A DNA stretch of 44,890 nt, taken from positions 1-44,890 of the forward strand of contig JAFRMM010000213.1 in the NCBI GenBank assembly GCA_017430675.1, written 5' to 3'. This DNA comes from Prevotella sp. Lineage in GTDB: Bacteria; Bacteroidota; Bacteroidia; Bacteroidales; Bacteroidaceae. The notes under the pieces are model-generated. The model was not told the origin of the DNA. It searched no databases and was given only the letters and a program-made list of their open reading frames with translations. Shown piece after piece: positions 8,023 through 17,346 of this stretch (the first letter of the stretch is position 1; every line of letters begins with the position of its first letter). A program made the translations under genes and the position numbers.

Positions 8023-9332
8023 AGGGCAGCAATCTTGACGAGGTTATCAATTTCTTCTTTCGTACGCTTCTCGGTGACGGCAAAGAGGATGCCATCGGCG
8101 AACTTCACGCCACCTAAGAACCGGGCATCGATGAAACGCTGGTAGAGCGTGTCGATGTCACCGTCGTACTTCACATAGAACTCATTGAAGAAGGGCTTGT
8201 TGTAAGCCAAGGAGAAACGGCCCGTCTCCAGCAGTTCGTCGCAGAGATAATGCGCTCCCGCGTAGGAGAGCCGGGCGGCTTCCTTCATGCCCTGCTTACC
8301 CATCAGCGAGAGATAGATGGTCACGAAGAGTGCCATCAGACTCTGGTTACTACAGATGTTCGAGGTGGCCTTCTGGCGACGGATATGCTGTTCACGGGCC
8401 TGGAGGGTGAGCACGAAGGTTCTCTGGTCCCTGTTATCCTTGGTCATGCCGACGATACGCCCTGGCATCTTACGGATGAGTTTCTCCGTACAGCACATAT
8501 AGCCCACGTAGGGGCCGCCGAAGAGCATGGGAATACCCAGGCTCTGACCGTCGCCCACAGCGATGTCGGCACCCCACTCACCCGGGGTCTTCAGCACGGC
8601 GAGATCAGCGGCGACACTGTCCATGATAAAGAGCGCCTTCTGTTCGTGACAGGCCTCGGCGAAGCCCGTGAAGTCCTCGACGATGCCATAGACATTCGGC
8701 TGCTGCACCATCACACCGGCCACACCGCCCTGGGCGAGTCTGGCCTTCAGGTCGTCGATGTCGGTCACACCATCCTTCGTGGCGATGGTCTCCAGTTCGA
8801 TACCCTGATGCAGGGCGTAGGTGTCGAGCACCTCACGTGTCTTGGGATTCAGGGCACCCGACACCAGCACCTTATTCTGTTTCTTGCCGGCGGCCACGGC
8901 CATCATCATGGCCTCGGCAGCGGCAGTCGTACCGTCGTACATCGAGGCGTTGCTGATGTCCATGCCCGTCAGTTCGGCCATCATACTCTGATATTCAAAG
9001 ATATAATGGAGCGTGCCCTGTGAGATCTCGGCCTGATAGGGGGTGTAGGAGGTGAGGAACTCCGAGCGCGAGAGCAGACTGGGGATGACCGACGGCGTAT
9101 AGTGGTCATAGACACCGTAGCCCGCGAAGCAGGTGAGTTGTTCGTTCTGGTTTCCCAGTTTCGCGAAGGTGTCGCGCACCTCCATCTCACTCATCTCCGA
9201 GGGAATCTGGTAGTCGCCACGGAAGCGGATGCTCTCAGGGATCTGGGCGTAGAGTCCGTCGAGCGACGTCACGCCCGCCTTCTCCAGCATCGCCTTCAGA
9301 TCCTCCTGAGTATGGGGAAAGTATTTATACAT
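8019..9332 (-). CDS. gcvPA: Glycine dehydrogenase (decarboxylating) subunit 1
   Basis: The protein has 437 residues and is the N-terminal-type half of the split P-protein. It carries the usual opening (YFPHTQEDLKAML), the conserved FAGYGVYDHYTPSVI stretch, TPYQAEISQGTLHYIFEYQ and DISNASMYDGTTAAAEA. It forms a heterotetramer with GcvPB. The 28 bases separating it from gcvH are made of an octamer array that ends directly at this ATG. Nothing in the sequence suggests loss of function. Confidence 0.97.
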   Translation of the reverse strand: MYKYFPHTQEDLKAMLEKAGVTSLDGLYAQIPESIRFRGDYQIPSEMSEMEVRDTFAKLGNQNEQLTCFAGYGVYDHYTPSVIPSLLSRSEFLTSYTPYQAEISQGTLHYIFEYQSMMAELTGMDISNASMYDGTTAAAEAMMMAVAAGKKQNKVLVSGALNPKTREVLDTYALHQGIELETIATKDGVTDIDDLKARLAQGGVAGVMVQQPNVYGIVEDFTGFAEACHEQKALFIMDSVAADLAVLKTPGEWGADIAVGDGQSLGIPMLFGGPYVGYMCCTEKLIRKMPGRIVGMTKDNRDQRTFVLTLQAREQHIRRQKATSNICSNQSLMALFVTIYLSLMGKQGMKEAARLSYAGAHYLCDELLETGRFSLAYNKPFFNEFYVKYDGDIDTLYQRFIDARFLGGVKFADGILFAVTEKRTKEEIDNLVKIAAL

Positions 9333-9363
9333 TTGACAATTTGACTATTTCACAATTTGACTA
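9333..9363 (-). repeat. Octamer tandem array between gcvH and gcvPA
   Basis: On the coding strand the whole gap reads as four 8-base units of the form AAAT(A/T)GT(C/G), running from the gcvH stop codon (TAG, itself part of the first unit) up to the gcvPA ATG. On the plus strand the 15-base block ACAATTTGACTATTT occurs twice, 16 bases apart. The units carry TAG and TGA stop triplets. Confidence 0.75.
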
Positions 9364-9741
9364 TTTAGCGCAGAAGGCCTCGTAGGCAGCGGCGTCCATC
9401 AGGGTGTCGAGTTGCGACTTGTCGGAGAGGGAAACCTTGATGATCCAGTTCCCGAAGGCATCCTCGTTGATGAGTTCGGGCTGGTCTTCCAGGGCCTCGT
9501 TAATCTCAACAACTGTTCCGCTGACGGGTGAGTACAGGTCGCTGGCAGCCTTCACGCTTTCCACGGCGCCAAACTCCTCGCCAGCCTCTACTTCGTCATC
9601 CACCTCCGGCATATCCACATACACCACATTACCCAGGGCGTTCTGGGCATAGTCCGTGATACCGATGAAACCAAAATCACCTTCTACTCTTACGTATTCA
9701 TGTGACTCCGAGTAGTAGAGTCCTTCAATTACCTTACTCAT
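9361..9741 (-). CDS. gcvH: Glycine cleavage system H protein
   Basis: The protein has 126 residues, the normal size of GcvH. It is the lipoyl-carrying shuttle between the P, T and L proteins. The lipoylated lysine is Lys64 in GAVESVKAASDLYSPVSG, and the typical ITDYAQNALGNVVYVDMP strand precedes it. Its ATG overlaps the gcvT stop (9738-9741). The neighbouring lplA gene can supply its lipoate. The TAG stop codon belongs to the octamer array that follows. Confidence 0.97.
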   Translation of the reverse strand: MSKVIEGLYYSESHEYVRVEGDFGFIGITDYAQNALGNVVYVDMPEVDDEVEAGEEFGAVESVKAASDLYSPVSGTVVEINEALEDQPELINEDAFGNWIIKVSLSDKSQLDTLMDAAAYEAFCAK

Positions 9742-10883
9742 TTTTTATAGTTTTTGTTATAGAATTGTTTCTTGACGACTTTGCCGGGGAAGACCTTCTT
9801 GCGGATCTGGATCTGTACCTCGGTGTCGAGTTTGGTGTAGGCGGCATCGACGAGTGCCATGCAGACACTCTTATCCGACGAGAGGGTGTGATAACCCGTG
9901 GTCACCTCACCGATGGGTTCGCCTTCCATATTCAGAACGGTATAGCCATGACGGGGGATGGCCTTGTCGAAGAGTTCGATGCCCACCAGTTTCCTGGCGG
10001 GTCCCTCCGCCTTCTGCCTGGCCAGTGCCTCCTTACCGATAAACTCCTCCTTGTCGAGTTTGACGAACATACCCAGACCTGCCATGATCGGAGTAATCTC
10101 CTCCGAGAGTTCGTCGCCATAGAGCGGCAGTCCCACCTCGAAGCGTAGGGTGTCGCGACAACCCAGTCCACAGGCCTGCACGCCGGCGGCGATGAGTTTG
10201 TCCCAGCACTCGTTGATAAAGGCATGCGAGCCATAGACCTCGAAGCCGTCCTCACCCGTATAACCCGTGCGGGAGATGATGACAGACTCTCCCCCTTGCC
10301 CCTCCCTAGAAGGGAAAGGAGTGGTTACTTCTTTGCAGGTGTAGAAGGTCAGTTCGCTGCAAGACAGTCCTAAGACCCGCTCCATCACGTCCTCTGACTC
10401 AGGACCCTGTACGGCGATCTGTCCGTAATAGTCGCTGCGGTTCTGCAGGTCGATGTCGAAGCCTTCGGCATGCTCCTGCATCCACGCCCAGTCCTTGTCG
10501 ATATTGGCGGCGTTGATCACGAGGAAGAAATCGTTCTCCGCCATCTTATAAACCAACAGGTCATCGACCGTACCGCCGTTCTCGTAGCACATCATACCAT
10601 AGTAGATCTTGCCCACGGGCGCCCCGGCGATGTCGTTGGTGAAGATGTGCTGCACATAGCGCTCTGCATCCTTACCCTTCACGGTCACCTCGCCCATGTG
10701 GGACACATCGAAGAGTCCGACATGCTCGCGCACAGCCGTATGCTCGGGGGCAATACCCGCATTCTGGTACAGCAGGGGCATGTCGAAGCCGCCGAACTCC
10801 ACCATCATAGCGCCTAAAGACAAGTGCTTGTCGTAAAGACAAGTGCGTTTGGTTTTCTTTTCCAGTTCTTGTTTGATAGCCAT
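9738..10883 (-). CDS. gcvT: Aminomethyltransferase (glycine cleavage T protein)
   Basis: The protein has 381 residues and releases ammonia from the aminomethyl-lipoyl arm of GcvH, passing the one-carbon unit to tetrahydrofolate. Recognisable features are GAMMVEFGGFDMPLLY at the N-terminus, the VGLFDVSHMGEVTVKG segment, YYGMMCYENGGTVDDLLVYK, RTGYTGEDGFEVYG and GLGCRDTLRFEVGLPLYG. Length is slightly above the roughly 360 residues usual for the family. The extra length is partly explained by an in-frame palindromic repeat encoding TTPFPSREGQGGES at about residues 187-199, just before the VIISRTGYTGEDG strand. It is the first of the gcv genes and follows lplA by 3 bases. Confidence 0.97.
   Translation of the reverse strand: MAIKQELEKKTKRTCLYDKHLSLGAMMVEFGGFDMPLLYQNAGIAPEHTAVREHVGLFDVSHMGEVTVKGKDAERYVQHIFTNDIAGAPVGKIYYGMMCYENGGTVDDLLVYKMAENDFFLVINAANIDKDWAWMQEHAEGFDIDLQNRSDYYGQIAVQGPESEDVMERVLGLSCSELTFYTCKEVTTPFPSREGQGGESVIISRTGYTGEDGFEVYGSHAFINECWDKLIAAGVQACGLGCRDTLRFEVGLPLYGDELSEEITPIMAGLGMFVKLDKEEFIGKEALARQKAEGPARKLVGIELFDKAIPRHGYTVLNMEGEPIGEVTTGYHTLSSDKSVCMALVDAAYTKLDTEVQIQIRKKVFPGKVVKKQFYNKNYKK
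10286..10325 (-). repeat. Palindromic repeat inserted in frame in gcvT, copy C
   Basis: The plus strand has TCCCT-AGA-AGGGA as its central stem with partial outward extension. The coding strand translates as TTPFPSREGQGGES. It aligns with copies A and B in lpdA over the whole element, including the GAG GGG CAA GGG codons, so orientation and reading frame are the same in all three. Confidence 0.8.
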
Positions 10884-10886
10884 AGG

Positions 10887-11597
10887 TTATTGTAATATTT
10901 TGATAAAGTCTTCTTTCAGGTACGAGGCCTCCAACTGTTCGATTCCGCTGACCTCGGCAGGTGTCAGCATCCTTTCCCCTTCGCAGAGCGTCTCACGTAT
11001 GAACCTTTTTAACTGTTCCAGACTTAACGAGGTATAGTCTTTCAGCATGGTGATACGCTGGCGCACACTCCGGATGCCCTTCTTCTGCAGTTTCTCTGCA
11101 CTGGGGGTGATGGCGTTCAGCATGTGCTCCATATTCGTGTCGTAGAGCATGGTACTGTGGACAATGCTACGTCCGGGCAACTGGTAGAACGCCGTACCAC
11201 AGACCTTACGGTCGCCAATCACAATGTCATTGTGACTGGTGCCCGTGGCCTCGATGCCCAGTCTGCGCAGCATCAGCAGGATCATCTGTACGAACCTGTT
11301 GAACGTAAAACCCACATTCTCGCCATCGGTGACAAACGACAGCATCAGGTTGTCCATGTCGGCATACACGCAGCCTCCCCCACTTTTGCGGCGGTAGATC
11401 TGAATGCCCTGCTCACGACAATAGTCGAGGTTCACCTCGTTCTCTGCCACCTGATTGCGCCCGAAGATCACGCTGGGCTCCACCTGCCATATAAAGAAGC
11501 AGTCGGGCTCGCTAAGATGGCGCGCCACATACTCCTCCATCGCCAGATAGAACGACAGGCGACGCACTTCTGTGAATGGCAAAGTGACAAACTTCAT
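10887..11597 (-). CDS. lplA: Lipoate-protein ligase A family protein
   Basis: The protein has 236 residues with the catalytic core of the LplA/LipM/BPL superfamily. The RRKSGGGCVYAD motif corresponds to the RRxSGGGxV lipoyl-AMP-binding loop, and NDIVIGDRKVCGTA carries the conserved lysine strand. The family ligates lipoate to lysines of H protein and 2-oxoacid dehydrogenase subunits. It lacks a long C-terminal accessory domain, so a ligase that needs a separate partner or an octanoyltransferase are alternatives. Its place directly before gcvT argues that GcvH is a main substrate. It lies 3 bases from panE upstream and 3 bases from gcvT downstream. Confidence 0.88.
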   Translation of the reverse strand: MKFVTLPFTEVRRLSFYLAMEEYVARHLSEPDCFFIWQVEPSVIFGRNQVAENEVNLDYCREQGIQIYRRKSGGGCVYADMDNLMLSFVTDGENVGFTFNRFVQMILLMLRRLGIEATGTSHNDIVIGDRKVCGTAFYQLPGRSIVHSTMLYDTNMEHMLNAITPSAEKLQKKGIRSVRQRITMLKDYTSLSLEQLKRFIRETLCEGERMLTPAEVSGIEQLEASYLKEDFIKILQ

Positions 11598-11600
11598 AAT

Positions 11601-12518
11601 TCAGGCGTTTTGCAAATATTTCAGTTCGGCTTCGAGCATCTCCAACTTCGGCATACGGAAGCCGGCCTCACGGGCCATCTCTATCGGACGACTATAGATA
11701 TAGTGTATCTCCATCGGACGGTGGAAGTCGTAATCGAGTTTCATCGAGGGGGAATAGGGTGTCATCTCGTCTGTCATCTCAATCATCTTGTCGATGAACG
11801 CCTCATCCAGTCCTGTAACACCCAGATGCCGGGCTGCGCCTACCACTTCCTCCATCATGTCACGGATGAGTTGACGGGTGGCAGGATTCTTCAGTAGCAG
11901 GTTGGTCTGTGTGTTCAGGGCCACCGTCATACCATTGAACGGCATATTCCATACCGCTTTCTTCCAACGGGCCTCATCATAGGGTACAGAGGCTGCGGGA
12001 ATGGCCGCATTGGTAAAATCATTTAATATGCTGTCAAAGAGATTTTCATCCTTACAAGAATAGTTGGCAAGATTGATACTGCCATAGCACTGATGGTTCA
12101 CGCGACCAGGCTCCGTCTTGGCAGAGCAGATAAAGGCGAGACCTGCTATCAGTTGTACACCTGGAAACATTTGCTGAACGTCAGCCTCGACCCCAATTCC
12201 GTTCTGGATGAGCACCACAACTGTCTTCTCATGGAGCAATGGAGGAAGCAGTTCGGGAAGCAGGTGATTGTTGGTTGTTTTCAGACCCACAATCACGACG
12301 TCACACTTCGGCATATCAGTTGAATACTGATAGACATTGACATGGTCAAGGTGGAACGAACCGTCGCAGGAATCCACCTGCATGCCACGCTCTTTGACAA
12401 ACTGATAGTCACTGTGCGACAGGAAGTGTACCTCCTGACCGCTCCTTGCCAATTTGCTGCCATAATAGCCGCCAATGGCACCTGTTCCGATAATCCCGTA
12501 CGTCATATCTTGCGTCAT
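11601..12518 (-). CDS. panE: 2-dehydropantoate 2-reductase family protein
   Basis: The protein has about 305 residues from the ATG at 12518; 12506 is an alternative. The ORF extends further upstream, but the NAD(P)-binding GTGAIGGYYG motif expected near the N-terminus fixes the start here. Other family features are VGLKTTNNH, the VLIQNGIGVE strand, and WKKAVWNMPFNGMTVAL with the catalytic lysine. The enzyme reduces ketopantoate to pantoate in coenzyme A synthesis; some family members act on other 2-keto acids, so substrate is not certain. It is the first gene of the glycine cleavage operon and is divergent from dxs. Confidence 0.88.
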   Translation of the reverse strand: MTQDMTYGIIGTGAIGGYYGSKLARSGQEVHFLSHSDYQFVKERGMQVDSCDGSFHLDHVNVYQYSTDMPKCDVVIVGLKTTNNHLLPELLPPLLHEKTVVVLIQNGIGVEADVQQMFPGVQLIAGLAFICSAKTEPGRVNHQCYGSINLANYSCKDENLFDSILNDFTNAAIPAASVPYDEARWKKAVWNMPFNGMTVALNTQTNLLLKNPATRQLIRDMMEEVVGAARHLGVTGLDEAFIDKMIEMTDEMTPYSPSMKLDYDFHRPMEIHYIYSRPIEMAREAGFRMPKLEMLEAELKYLQNA

Positions 12519-12535
12519 TTTTATAATTATCGCTG

Positions 12536-12543
12536 CAAAATTA
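12536..12543 (-). promoter_or_regulatory. -7 promoter element for the panE-lplA-gcv operon
   Basis: The minus strand reads TAATTTTG, an exact TAnnTTTG match, about 18 bases before the panE start. No clean TTTG -33 element is visible at the normal spacing. It lies within 10 bases of the -33 element of the divergent dxs promoter. Confidence 0.5.
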
Positions 12544-12552
12544 ATGAATTTT

Positions 12553-12583
12553 TTTGTAATTTGATAAAAAAAACATATCTTTG
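12553..12583 (+). promoter_or_regulatory. Bacteroidetes-type promoter for dxs
   Basis: A TTTG -33 element (12553-12556) is followed after 19 bases by TATCTTTG (12576-12583), an exact -7 consensus. Transcription would start near 12590, giving a leader of roughly 10-15 bases before the GTG at 12604. Confidence 0.7.
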
Positions 12584-12603
12584 CACCAAAATATGGAAAT
12601 ATA

Positions 12604-14493
12604 GTGGAGAAAACAGAATTTACACTACTCAATAAGATCCAATACCCTGAGGATTTACGCCAGTTGTCAGTGGACGAACTGCCTCAACTCTGTAAGGAAC
12701 TGCGTGAGGATATTGTGCAGGAGGTGGCAGTGAATCCTGGTCATCTGGCCTCCAGTCTCGGCGTCGTGGAGATTACCGTTGCGCTGCATTATGTCTATAA
12801 CACCCCAGAGGATCGTGTCGTCTGGGACGTGGGGCATCAGGCCTACGGCCATAAGATCCTGACGGGACGGCGCGAGCAGTTCTGTACGAACCGCAAGTTG
12901 GGCGGCATCAAGCCATTCCCCTCCCCCATGGAGAGTGAGTATGACACCTTTGCCTGCGGGCATGCCTCCAACTCCATCTCGGCGGCCCTCGGCATGGCCG
13001 TTGCCGCGCAACTTGATGGAAATACCGATCGTCACGTGGTGGCCGTCATCGGCGACGGTGCCATGAGCGGTGGACTGGCTTTTGAGGGACTGAACAATGT
13101 CTCTTCCTCGCCCAATGACCTGCTGATCATCCTCAACGACAATAACATGTCGATAGACCGTTCGGTGGGCGGCATGAAGCAGTACCTGCTGAACCTGAGC
13201 ACCAACGAGACCTATAATGCCCTGCGCTTCAAGGCGGCCCGTTGGATGCATGGCAAGGGCATGCTCAACGATGACCGTCGGAAGGGAATTATCCGCCTGT
13301 CGAATGCCCTGAAGAGCGCCATCTCCCATCAGCAGAACATCTTCGAGGGTATGAATATCCGCTACTTCGGACCGTTCGATGGCCATAACGTCAAGGAACT
13401 GGTGCGCATCCTCCGGCAGATGAAGGACATGAAAGGTCCGAAACTGTTACACCTGCACACCCAGAAGGGACATGGCTATGCGCCTGCTGAGAAGGACGTG
13501 ACTGTCTGGCACGCACCGGGAAAGTTCGATCCTGAAACGGGTGAGCGTATCGTCGATAATGATCCTAACAAACCCCAGAAATATCAGGATGTGTTTGGCC
13601 ACACCCTTCTGGAACTGGCCAAGCAGAATCCGAAGATCGTGGGTGTGACCCCCGCCATGCCCTCCGGCTGTTCAATGAACATCATGATGAAGGAGATGCC
13701 TGAGCGTACGTTTGACGTGGGTATCGCCGAGGGGCATGCCGTCACCTTCTCAGGCGGAATGGCCAAGGACGGACTGCTGCCTTTCTGTAATATCTACAGT
13801 GCTTTCGCTCAGCGGGCATTCGATAATATCATCCACGACGTGGCACTGCTGAACCTGAATGTCGTGTTCTGCTTCGACCGTGCCGGACTGGTCGGAGAAG
13901 ACGGTCCCACGCACCATGGTGCTTTCGACCTGGCGGCCCTGCGCCCCATCCCGAACCTGACGATCTCGTCGCCGATGGATGAGCACGAACTACGGCGGCT
14001 GATGTACACCGCCCAGTTGCCGGACAAGGGACCGTTCGTGATACGCTACCCGCGTGGCGGCGGCGTGCTGCAGAACTGGCGCTGTCCGTTGGAGGAAGTG
14101 AAAGTGGGTACAGGCCGTAAACTGAAGGACGGCACGGACGTGGCCGTGCTGAGCATCGGCCCGATAGGCAATAACGTGACGGAGGCTATCGCCAAGATAG
14201 GCGACGGTGTCAGCGTGGCTCACTACGACATGCGCTTCCTGAAACCTATTGACGAGAATATCCTCGAGGAGGTGGGCAAGAAGTTCAAGCGCATCATCAC
14301 CGTAGAGAATGGTGTTAGGAAGGGCGGTCTTGGTTCCGCCGTATTGGAATGGATGAACGACCACGGCTACCAGCCGCAGGTAATTCGTCTCGGACTGCCC
14401 GACTCATTCGTTGAACATGGTACGGTGAAGGAACTGCAGCAAATCACCTCTCTTGATACAGAGAGTATCATCAAAGCCATTAAAGAGAAATGA
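12604..14493 (+). CDS. dxs: 1-deoxy-D-xylulose-5-phosphate synthase
   Basis: The protein has 629 residues, the normal length. It condenses pyruvate and glyceraldehyde 3-phosphate, using thiamine diphosphate, in the first step of the MEP isoprenoid pathway. The sequence shows [13 protein letters not shown], the thiamine diphosphate motif [13 protein letters not shown]...[20 protein letters not shown], the activating glutamate in [15 protein letters not shown], and [15 protein letters not shown]. The start is GTG: the nearby ATG at 12593 runs into a stop after two codons, and the family N-terminus begins right after the GTG. Its stop overlaps the trkA start by 4 bases, joining an isoprenoid gene to potassium uptake genes in one operon. 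Confidence 0.95.
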   Translation: MEKTEFTLLNKIQYPEDLRQLSVDELPQLCKELREDIVQEVAVNPGHLASSLGVVEITVALHYVYNTPEDRVVWDVGHQAYGHKILTGRREQFCTNRKLGGIKPFPSPMESEYDTFACGHASNSISAALGMAVAAQLDGNTDRHVVAVIGDGAMSGGLAFEGLNNVSSSPNDLLIILNDNNMSIDRSVGGMKQYLLNLSTNETYNALRFKAARWMHGKGMLNDDRRKGIIRLSNALKSAISHQQNIFEGMNIRYFGPFDGHNVKELVRILRQMKDMKGPKLLHLHTQKGHGYAPAEKDVTVWHAPGKFDPETGERIVDNDPNKPQKYQDVFGHTLLELAKQNPKIVGVTPAMPSGCSMNIMMKEMPERTFDVGIAEGHAVTFSGGMAKDGLLPFCNIYSAFAQRAFDNIIHDVALLNLNVVFCFDRAGLVGEDGPTHHGAFDLAALRPIPNLTISSPMDEHELRRLMYTAQLPDKGPFVIRYPRGGGVLQNWRCPLEEVKVGTGRKLKDGTDVAVLSIGPIGNNVTEAIAKIGDGVSVAHYDMRFLKPIDENILEEVGKKFKRIITVENGVRKGGLGSAVLEWMNDHGYQPQVIRLGLPDSFVEHGTVKELQQITSLDTESIIKAIKEK

Positions 14494-15845
14494 AGATTGT
14501 GATTGTCGGTGCAGGTGCCGTAGGTACTCATCTGTCGAAACTGCTGTCGCGCGAGCATCAGGACTGTGTGCTGATCGATGACGACGAAGAGCGGCTGAGC
14601 ACACTCAGCGAATACGATGTGATGACCTATCAGGCCTCCCCCACCAGTATTCAGGCATTGAAAGACTCTGGTGCTGCCCATGCCGATCTGTTCGTCGGTG
14701 TGACACCAGAGGAAAGCACCAACCTGAACGCCTGTATCCTGGCCCATGCCCTTGGTGCCAAGAAAACCGTTGCCCGTATTGACAACTATGAATACCTCTC
14801 CCCGGAACTACAGCCGTTCTTCAAGAACCTCGGTGTCGATTCGCTGATCTACCCGGAGGTGCTGGCCGCCATAGATATCACCAATGGCCTGAAGTTGTCG
14901 TGGGTGCGTCAGCGGTGGGATGTCCATGACGGTGCCCTCATCCTGCTCGGCATCAAACTGCGGGAGATGGCCGAGATACTGAACAAACCCTTGCGCGAAC
15001 TCTGCGGGCCCGACGATCCCTACCACATCGTGGCCGTGAAGCGCAACGGCGATACGATCATCCCCAGTGGTATGGATGAACTGCGTGTCAATGACCTCGC
15101 CTATTTCATGACAACCAAGGAATATATCCCCTATATCCGCAAGATTGTCGGCAAGGAACATTATACCGATGTGAAGAACGTGATCATCATGGGCGGCGGG
15201 AAGACAGCCGTGCGTGCGGCACTGACCATCCCCGAGTACATGAACGTGAAGATCATTGAGAAAGACCCGAAGCGGTGCGAAAAACTGAACGAACTGCTTG
15301 AGAAGGAAGAGGCCATGATCATTCACGGTGACGGACGTGACCTGGGACTGCTTGAGGAGGAAGGTATCAAGAATACTCAGGCCTTCGTGGCACTCACAGG
15401 TAATGCAGAGACCAACATCCTGGCCTGTCTGACGGCCAAGAAACTTGGTGTGCGGAAGACCGTTGCCATGGTGGAGAACCTTGACTATGTGTCGATGGCA
15501 GAGAGTCTGGACATCGGGACGATCATCAATAAGAAGACGATTGCTGCCAGCCATATCTTCCAGATGATGCTTGACGCAGATGTGGAGAACCTGCGCTCAC
15601 TGATGCTGGTGGATGCGGAGGTGGCAGAGTTTACCGCTGCCGAAGGGTCGAGAGTGACCAAGAAACCCGTGAAGGATTTAGGCATGCCTTTCGGTGTGAC
15701 CATTGGCGGACTGGTACGTCATGGTACAGGTATGCTTGTGAACGGTAACTCTCAGATCCAGGCTGGCGACTCTGTCATGGTATTCTGCCATGAACAGAAG
15801 TTGAACAACGTAGAGAAATTCTTCAAAAAGAATACAATATGGTGA
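14490..15845 (+). CDS. trkA: Trk potassium uptake system protein TrkA
   Basis: The protein has 451 residues in two tandem RCK units. The first begins with the nucleotide-binding [13 protein letters not shown] at residue 7 followed by LIDDDEERL; the second begins at about residue 230 with [11 protein letters not shown] and [14 protein letters not shown]. Each is followed by a TrkA_C-like segment. TrkA is the cytoplasmic, NAD(H)- or ATP-binding regulatory subunit that gates the TrkH channel. The gene overlaps dxs upstream by 4 bases and trkH downstream by 7 bases. Confidence 0.95.
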   Translation: MKIVIVGAGAVGTHLSKLLSREHQDCVLIDDDEERLSTLSEYDVMTYQASPTSIQALKDSGAAHADLFVGVTPEESTNLNACILAHALGAKKTVARIDNYEYLSPELQPFFKNLGVDSLIYPEVLAAIDITNGLKLSWVRQRWDVHDGALILLGIKLREMAEILNKPLRELCGPDDPYHIVAVKRNGDTIIPSGMDELRVNDLAYFMTTKEYIPYIRKIVGKEHYTDVKNVIIMGGGKTAVRAALTIPEYMNVKIIEKDPKRCEKLNELLEKEEAMIIHGDGRDLGLLEEEGIKNTQAFVALTGNAETNILACLTAKKLGVRKTVAMVENLDYVSMAESLDIGTIINKKTIAASHIFQMMLDADVENLRSLMLVDAEVAEFTAAEGSRVTKKPVKDLGMPFGVTIGGLVRHGTGMLVNGNSQIQAGDSVMVFCHEQKLNNVEKFFKKNTIW

Positions 15846-17296
15846 ACTTCCGTATCATCAGCAAGATCATCGGGTCGCTGCTGTTCATCGAGGCATTCTT
15901 CATGGCCTGGTGCACAGCCATGTCCTTCTACTACCATGAGGACGATCAGTTGGCATTCCTGATGTCATTGCTGGTAACGTTCGGAAGCGGTTTCCTGTTC
16001 CTCTTTATGGGCAGGAATGCTGAGAACTCACTGAGCCGGCGCGATGCCTACCTGCTGGTGACGGCCGTATGGCTTATCTTCTCACTCTTCGGAATGTTCC
16101 CCTTCCTGATACACGGGAGTATCACCAACCTAACAGATGCCTATTTCGAGACCATCTCCGGGTTCACCACCACAGGAGCCACCATCCTCGATGATGTGGA
16201 GTGTCTGCCCCACGGCATCCTGTTCTGGCGCTCGATGATGCAGTGGATAGGCGGTTTGGGAATCCTGTTCTTTACCATTGCCATCCTCCCCTCGCTCGTC
16301 AGTGGTAGTGTGAAGGTGTTTGCGGCAGAAGCCACTGGCCCCATCAAGGCCAAGATGCACCCCCGTCTGACGACCACCGCCAAGTGGATCTGGAGCATCT
16401 ACCTCCTTCTAACCATCGGCTGCGGACTGTCTTTCTGGCTGGCGGGCATGGACTGGTATGAGGCGACGAATTACGCCATGACCACGACGGCCACGGGCGG
16501 CTTCGCCATCCACAACGACAGTACGATGTATTTCAACTCTCCCACGATCGACTATATCTGCATCATCTTCCAATTCCTGTCAGGCATTAATTTCACCTTA
16601 TTATATATCTGTCTTTTCAAGGCCAGACTCGGCACGCTCTTCCGTAACTCGGAATTCAAACTCTATATCAGCGTTGTTGTCGGAGCCACTCTCTGGATCA
16701 TGTACCTGCTGTTTACAGGTTCAGACTATGATCTGGAGAAGTCCTTCCGCTGTGCCCTGTTCCAGGTGGTGTCGTTCATCACCACCACGGGCATGTTCAA
16801 CGACGAGGTGGGACTGTGGCCGCATACCTCATGGGTCATCCTGGGCGGAGTCATGTACCTGGGTGCCTGTGCAGGTAGCACCAGCGGAGGTTTCAAATGT
16901 ATCCGAGGGGTCATGCTGCTGAAAGTGGTACGCAATAACTTCCGGCAGATCCTGCATCCGAATGCTGTCCTGCCTGTGAAGATCAACGGACAGAACGTGC
17001 CCAACAACCGTCTGATCTCCCTCTTTGCCTTCTTCGCATTGACCATCATCATGGTGGTGGTGACGGCAGCCATCATGTCGGTGACAGGCATCGACAACAC
17101 CAACTCGGTGACGATTGCCCTGAGTTGTGTCAGCAACGTTGGCCCGTCACTGAGTAATCAGGTGGGGTCTGTGATGTACTGGTCCGCGCTGCCTGATTAC
17201 ATCAAATGGATTCTCTGTCTGCTGATGCTCATGGGACGTCTGGAAATCATGACGGTACTGGTACTTTTTACGCGCAGTTTCTGGAAAGAGAATTAA
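15839..17296 (+). CDS. trkH: Trk potassium transporter membrane subunit TrkH
   Basis: The protein has 485 residues with about ten to twelve membrane segments. The selectivity-filter loops of the Trk/Ktr/HKT family are visible: FETISGFTTTGATIL, YAMTTTATGGFAIHN, VSFITTTGMFND and LSCVSNVGPSL. The FETISGFTTTGAT and GACAGSTSGGFK stretches are highly characteristic. It forms the inner-membrane potassium pathway together with TrkA, whose gene overlaps its start. The start ATG at 15839 lies inside trkA, consistent with coupled synthesis of the two subunits. Confidence 0.95.
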   Translation: MVNFRIISKIIGSLLFIEAFFMAWCTAMSFYYHEDDQLAFLMSLLVTFGSGFLFLFMGRNAENSLSRRDAYLLVTAVWLIFSLFGMFPFLIHGSITNLTDAYFETISGFTTTGATILDDVECLPHGILFWRSMMQWIGGLGILFFTIAILPSLVSGSVKVFAAEATGPIKAKMHPRLTTTAKWIWSIYLLLTIGCGLSFWLAGMDWYEATNYAMTTTATGGFAIHNDSTMYFNSPTIDYICIIFQFLSGINFTLLYICLFKARLGTLFRNSEFKLYISVVVGATLWIMYLLFTGSDYDLEKSFRCALFQVVSFITTTGMFNDEVGLWPHTSWVILGGVMYLGACAGSTSGGFKCIRGVMLLKVVRNNFRQILHPNAVLPVKINGQNVPNNRLISLFAFFALTIIMVVVTAAIMSVTGIDNTNSVTIALSCVSNVGPSLSNQVGSVMYWSALPDYIKWILCLLMLMGRLEIMTVLVLFTRSFWKEN

Positions 17297-17302
17297 TAGA
17301 AG

Positions 17303-17327
17303 CAAAAAGGTAAAACAGTAAAAACTA
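17303..17327 (+). repeat. Degenerate GGTAAAAA-type repeat in the trkH-manA gap
   Basis: The gap contains GCAAAAAGGTAAAACAGTAAAAAC, a degenerate run of the same GGTAAAAA-like units found at 20816-20853 and 20900-20933. It follows the trkH stop directly. Confidence 0.55.
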
Positions 17328-17346
17328 CAATAATACTACAAAAACG

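Noticed and set aside
8250..9023. 257-codon open frame antisense to gcvPA
   Set aside because: It is a by-product of the codon use of gcvPA; no motif, and it lies inside a certain gene.
12519..12603. Glycine riboswitch upstream of the glycine cleavage operon
   Set aside because: The leader between the panE -7 element and its start is under 20 bases, too short for a riboswitch, and the later gaps in the operon are also short.
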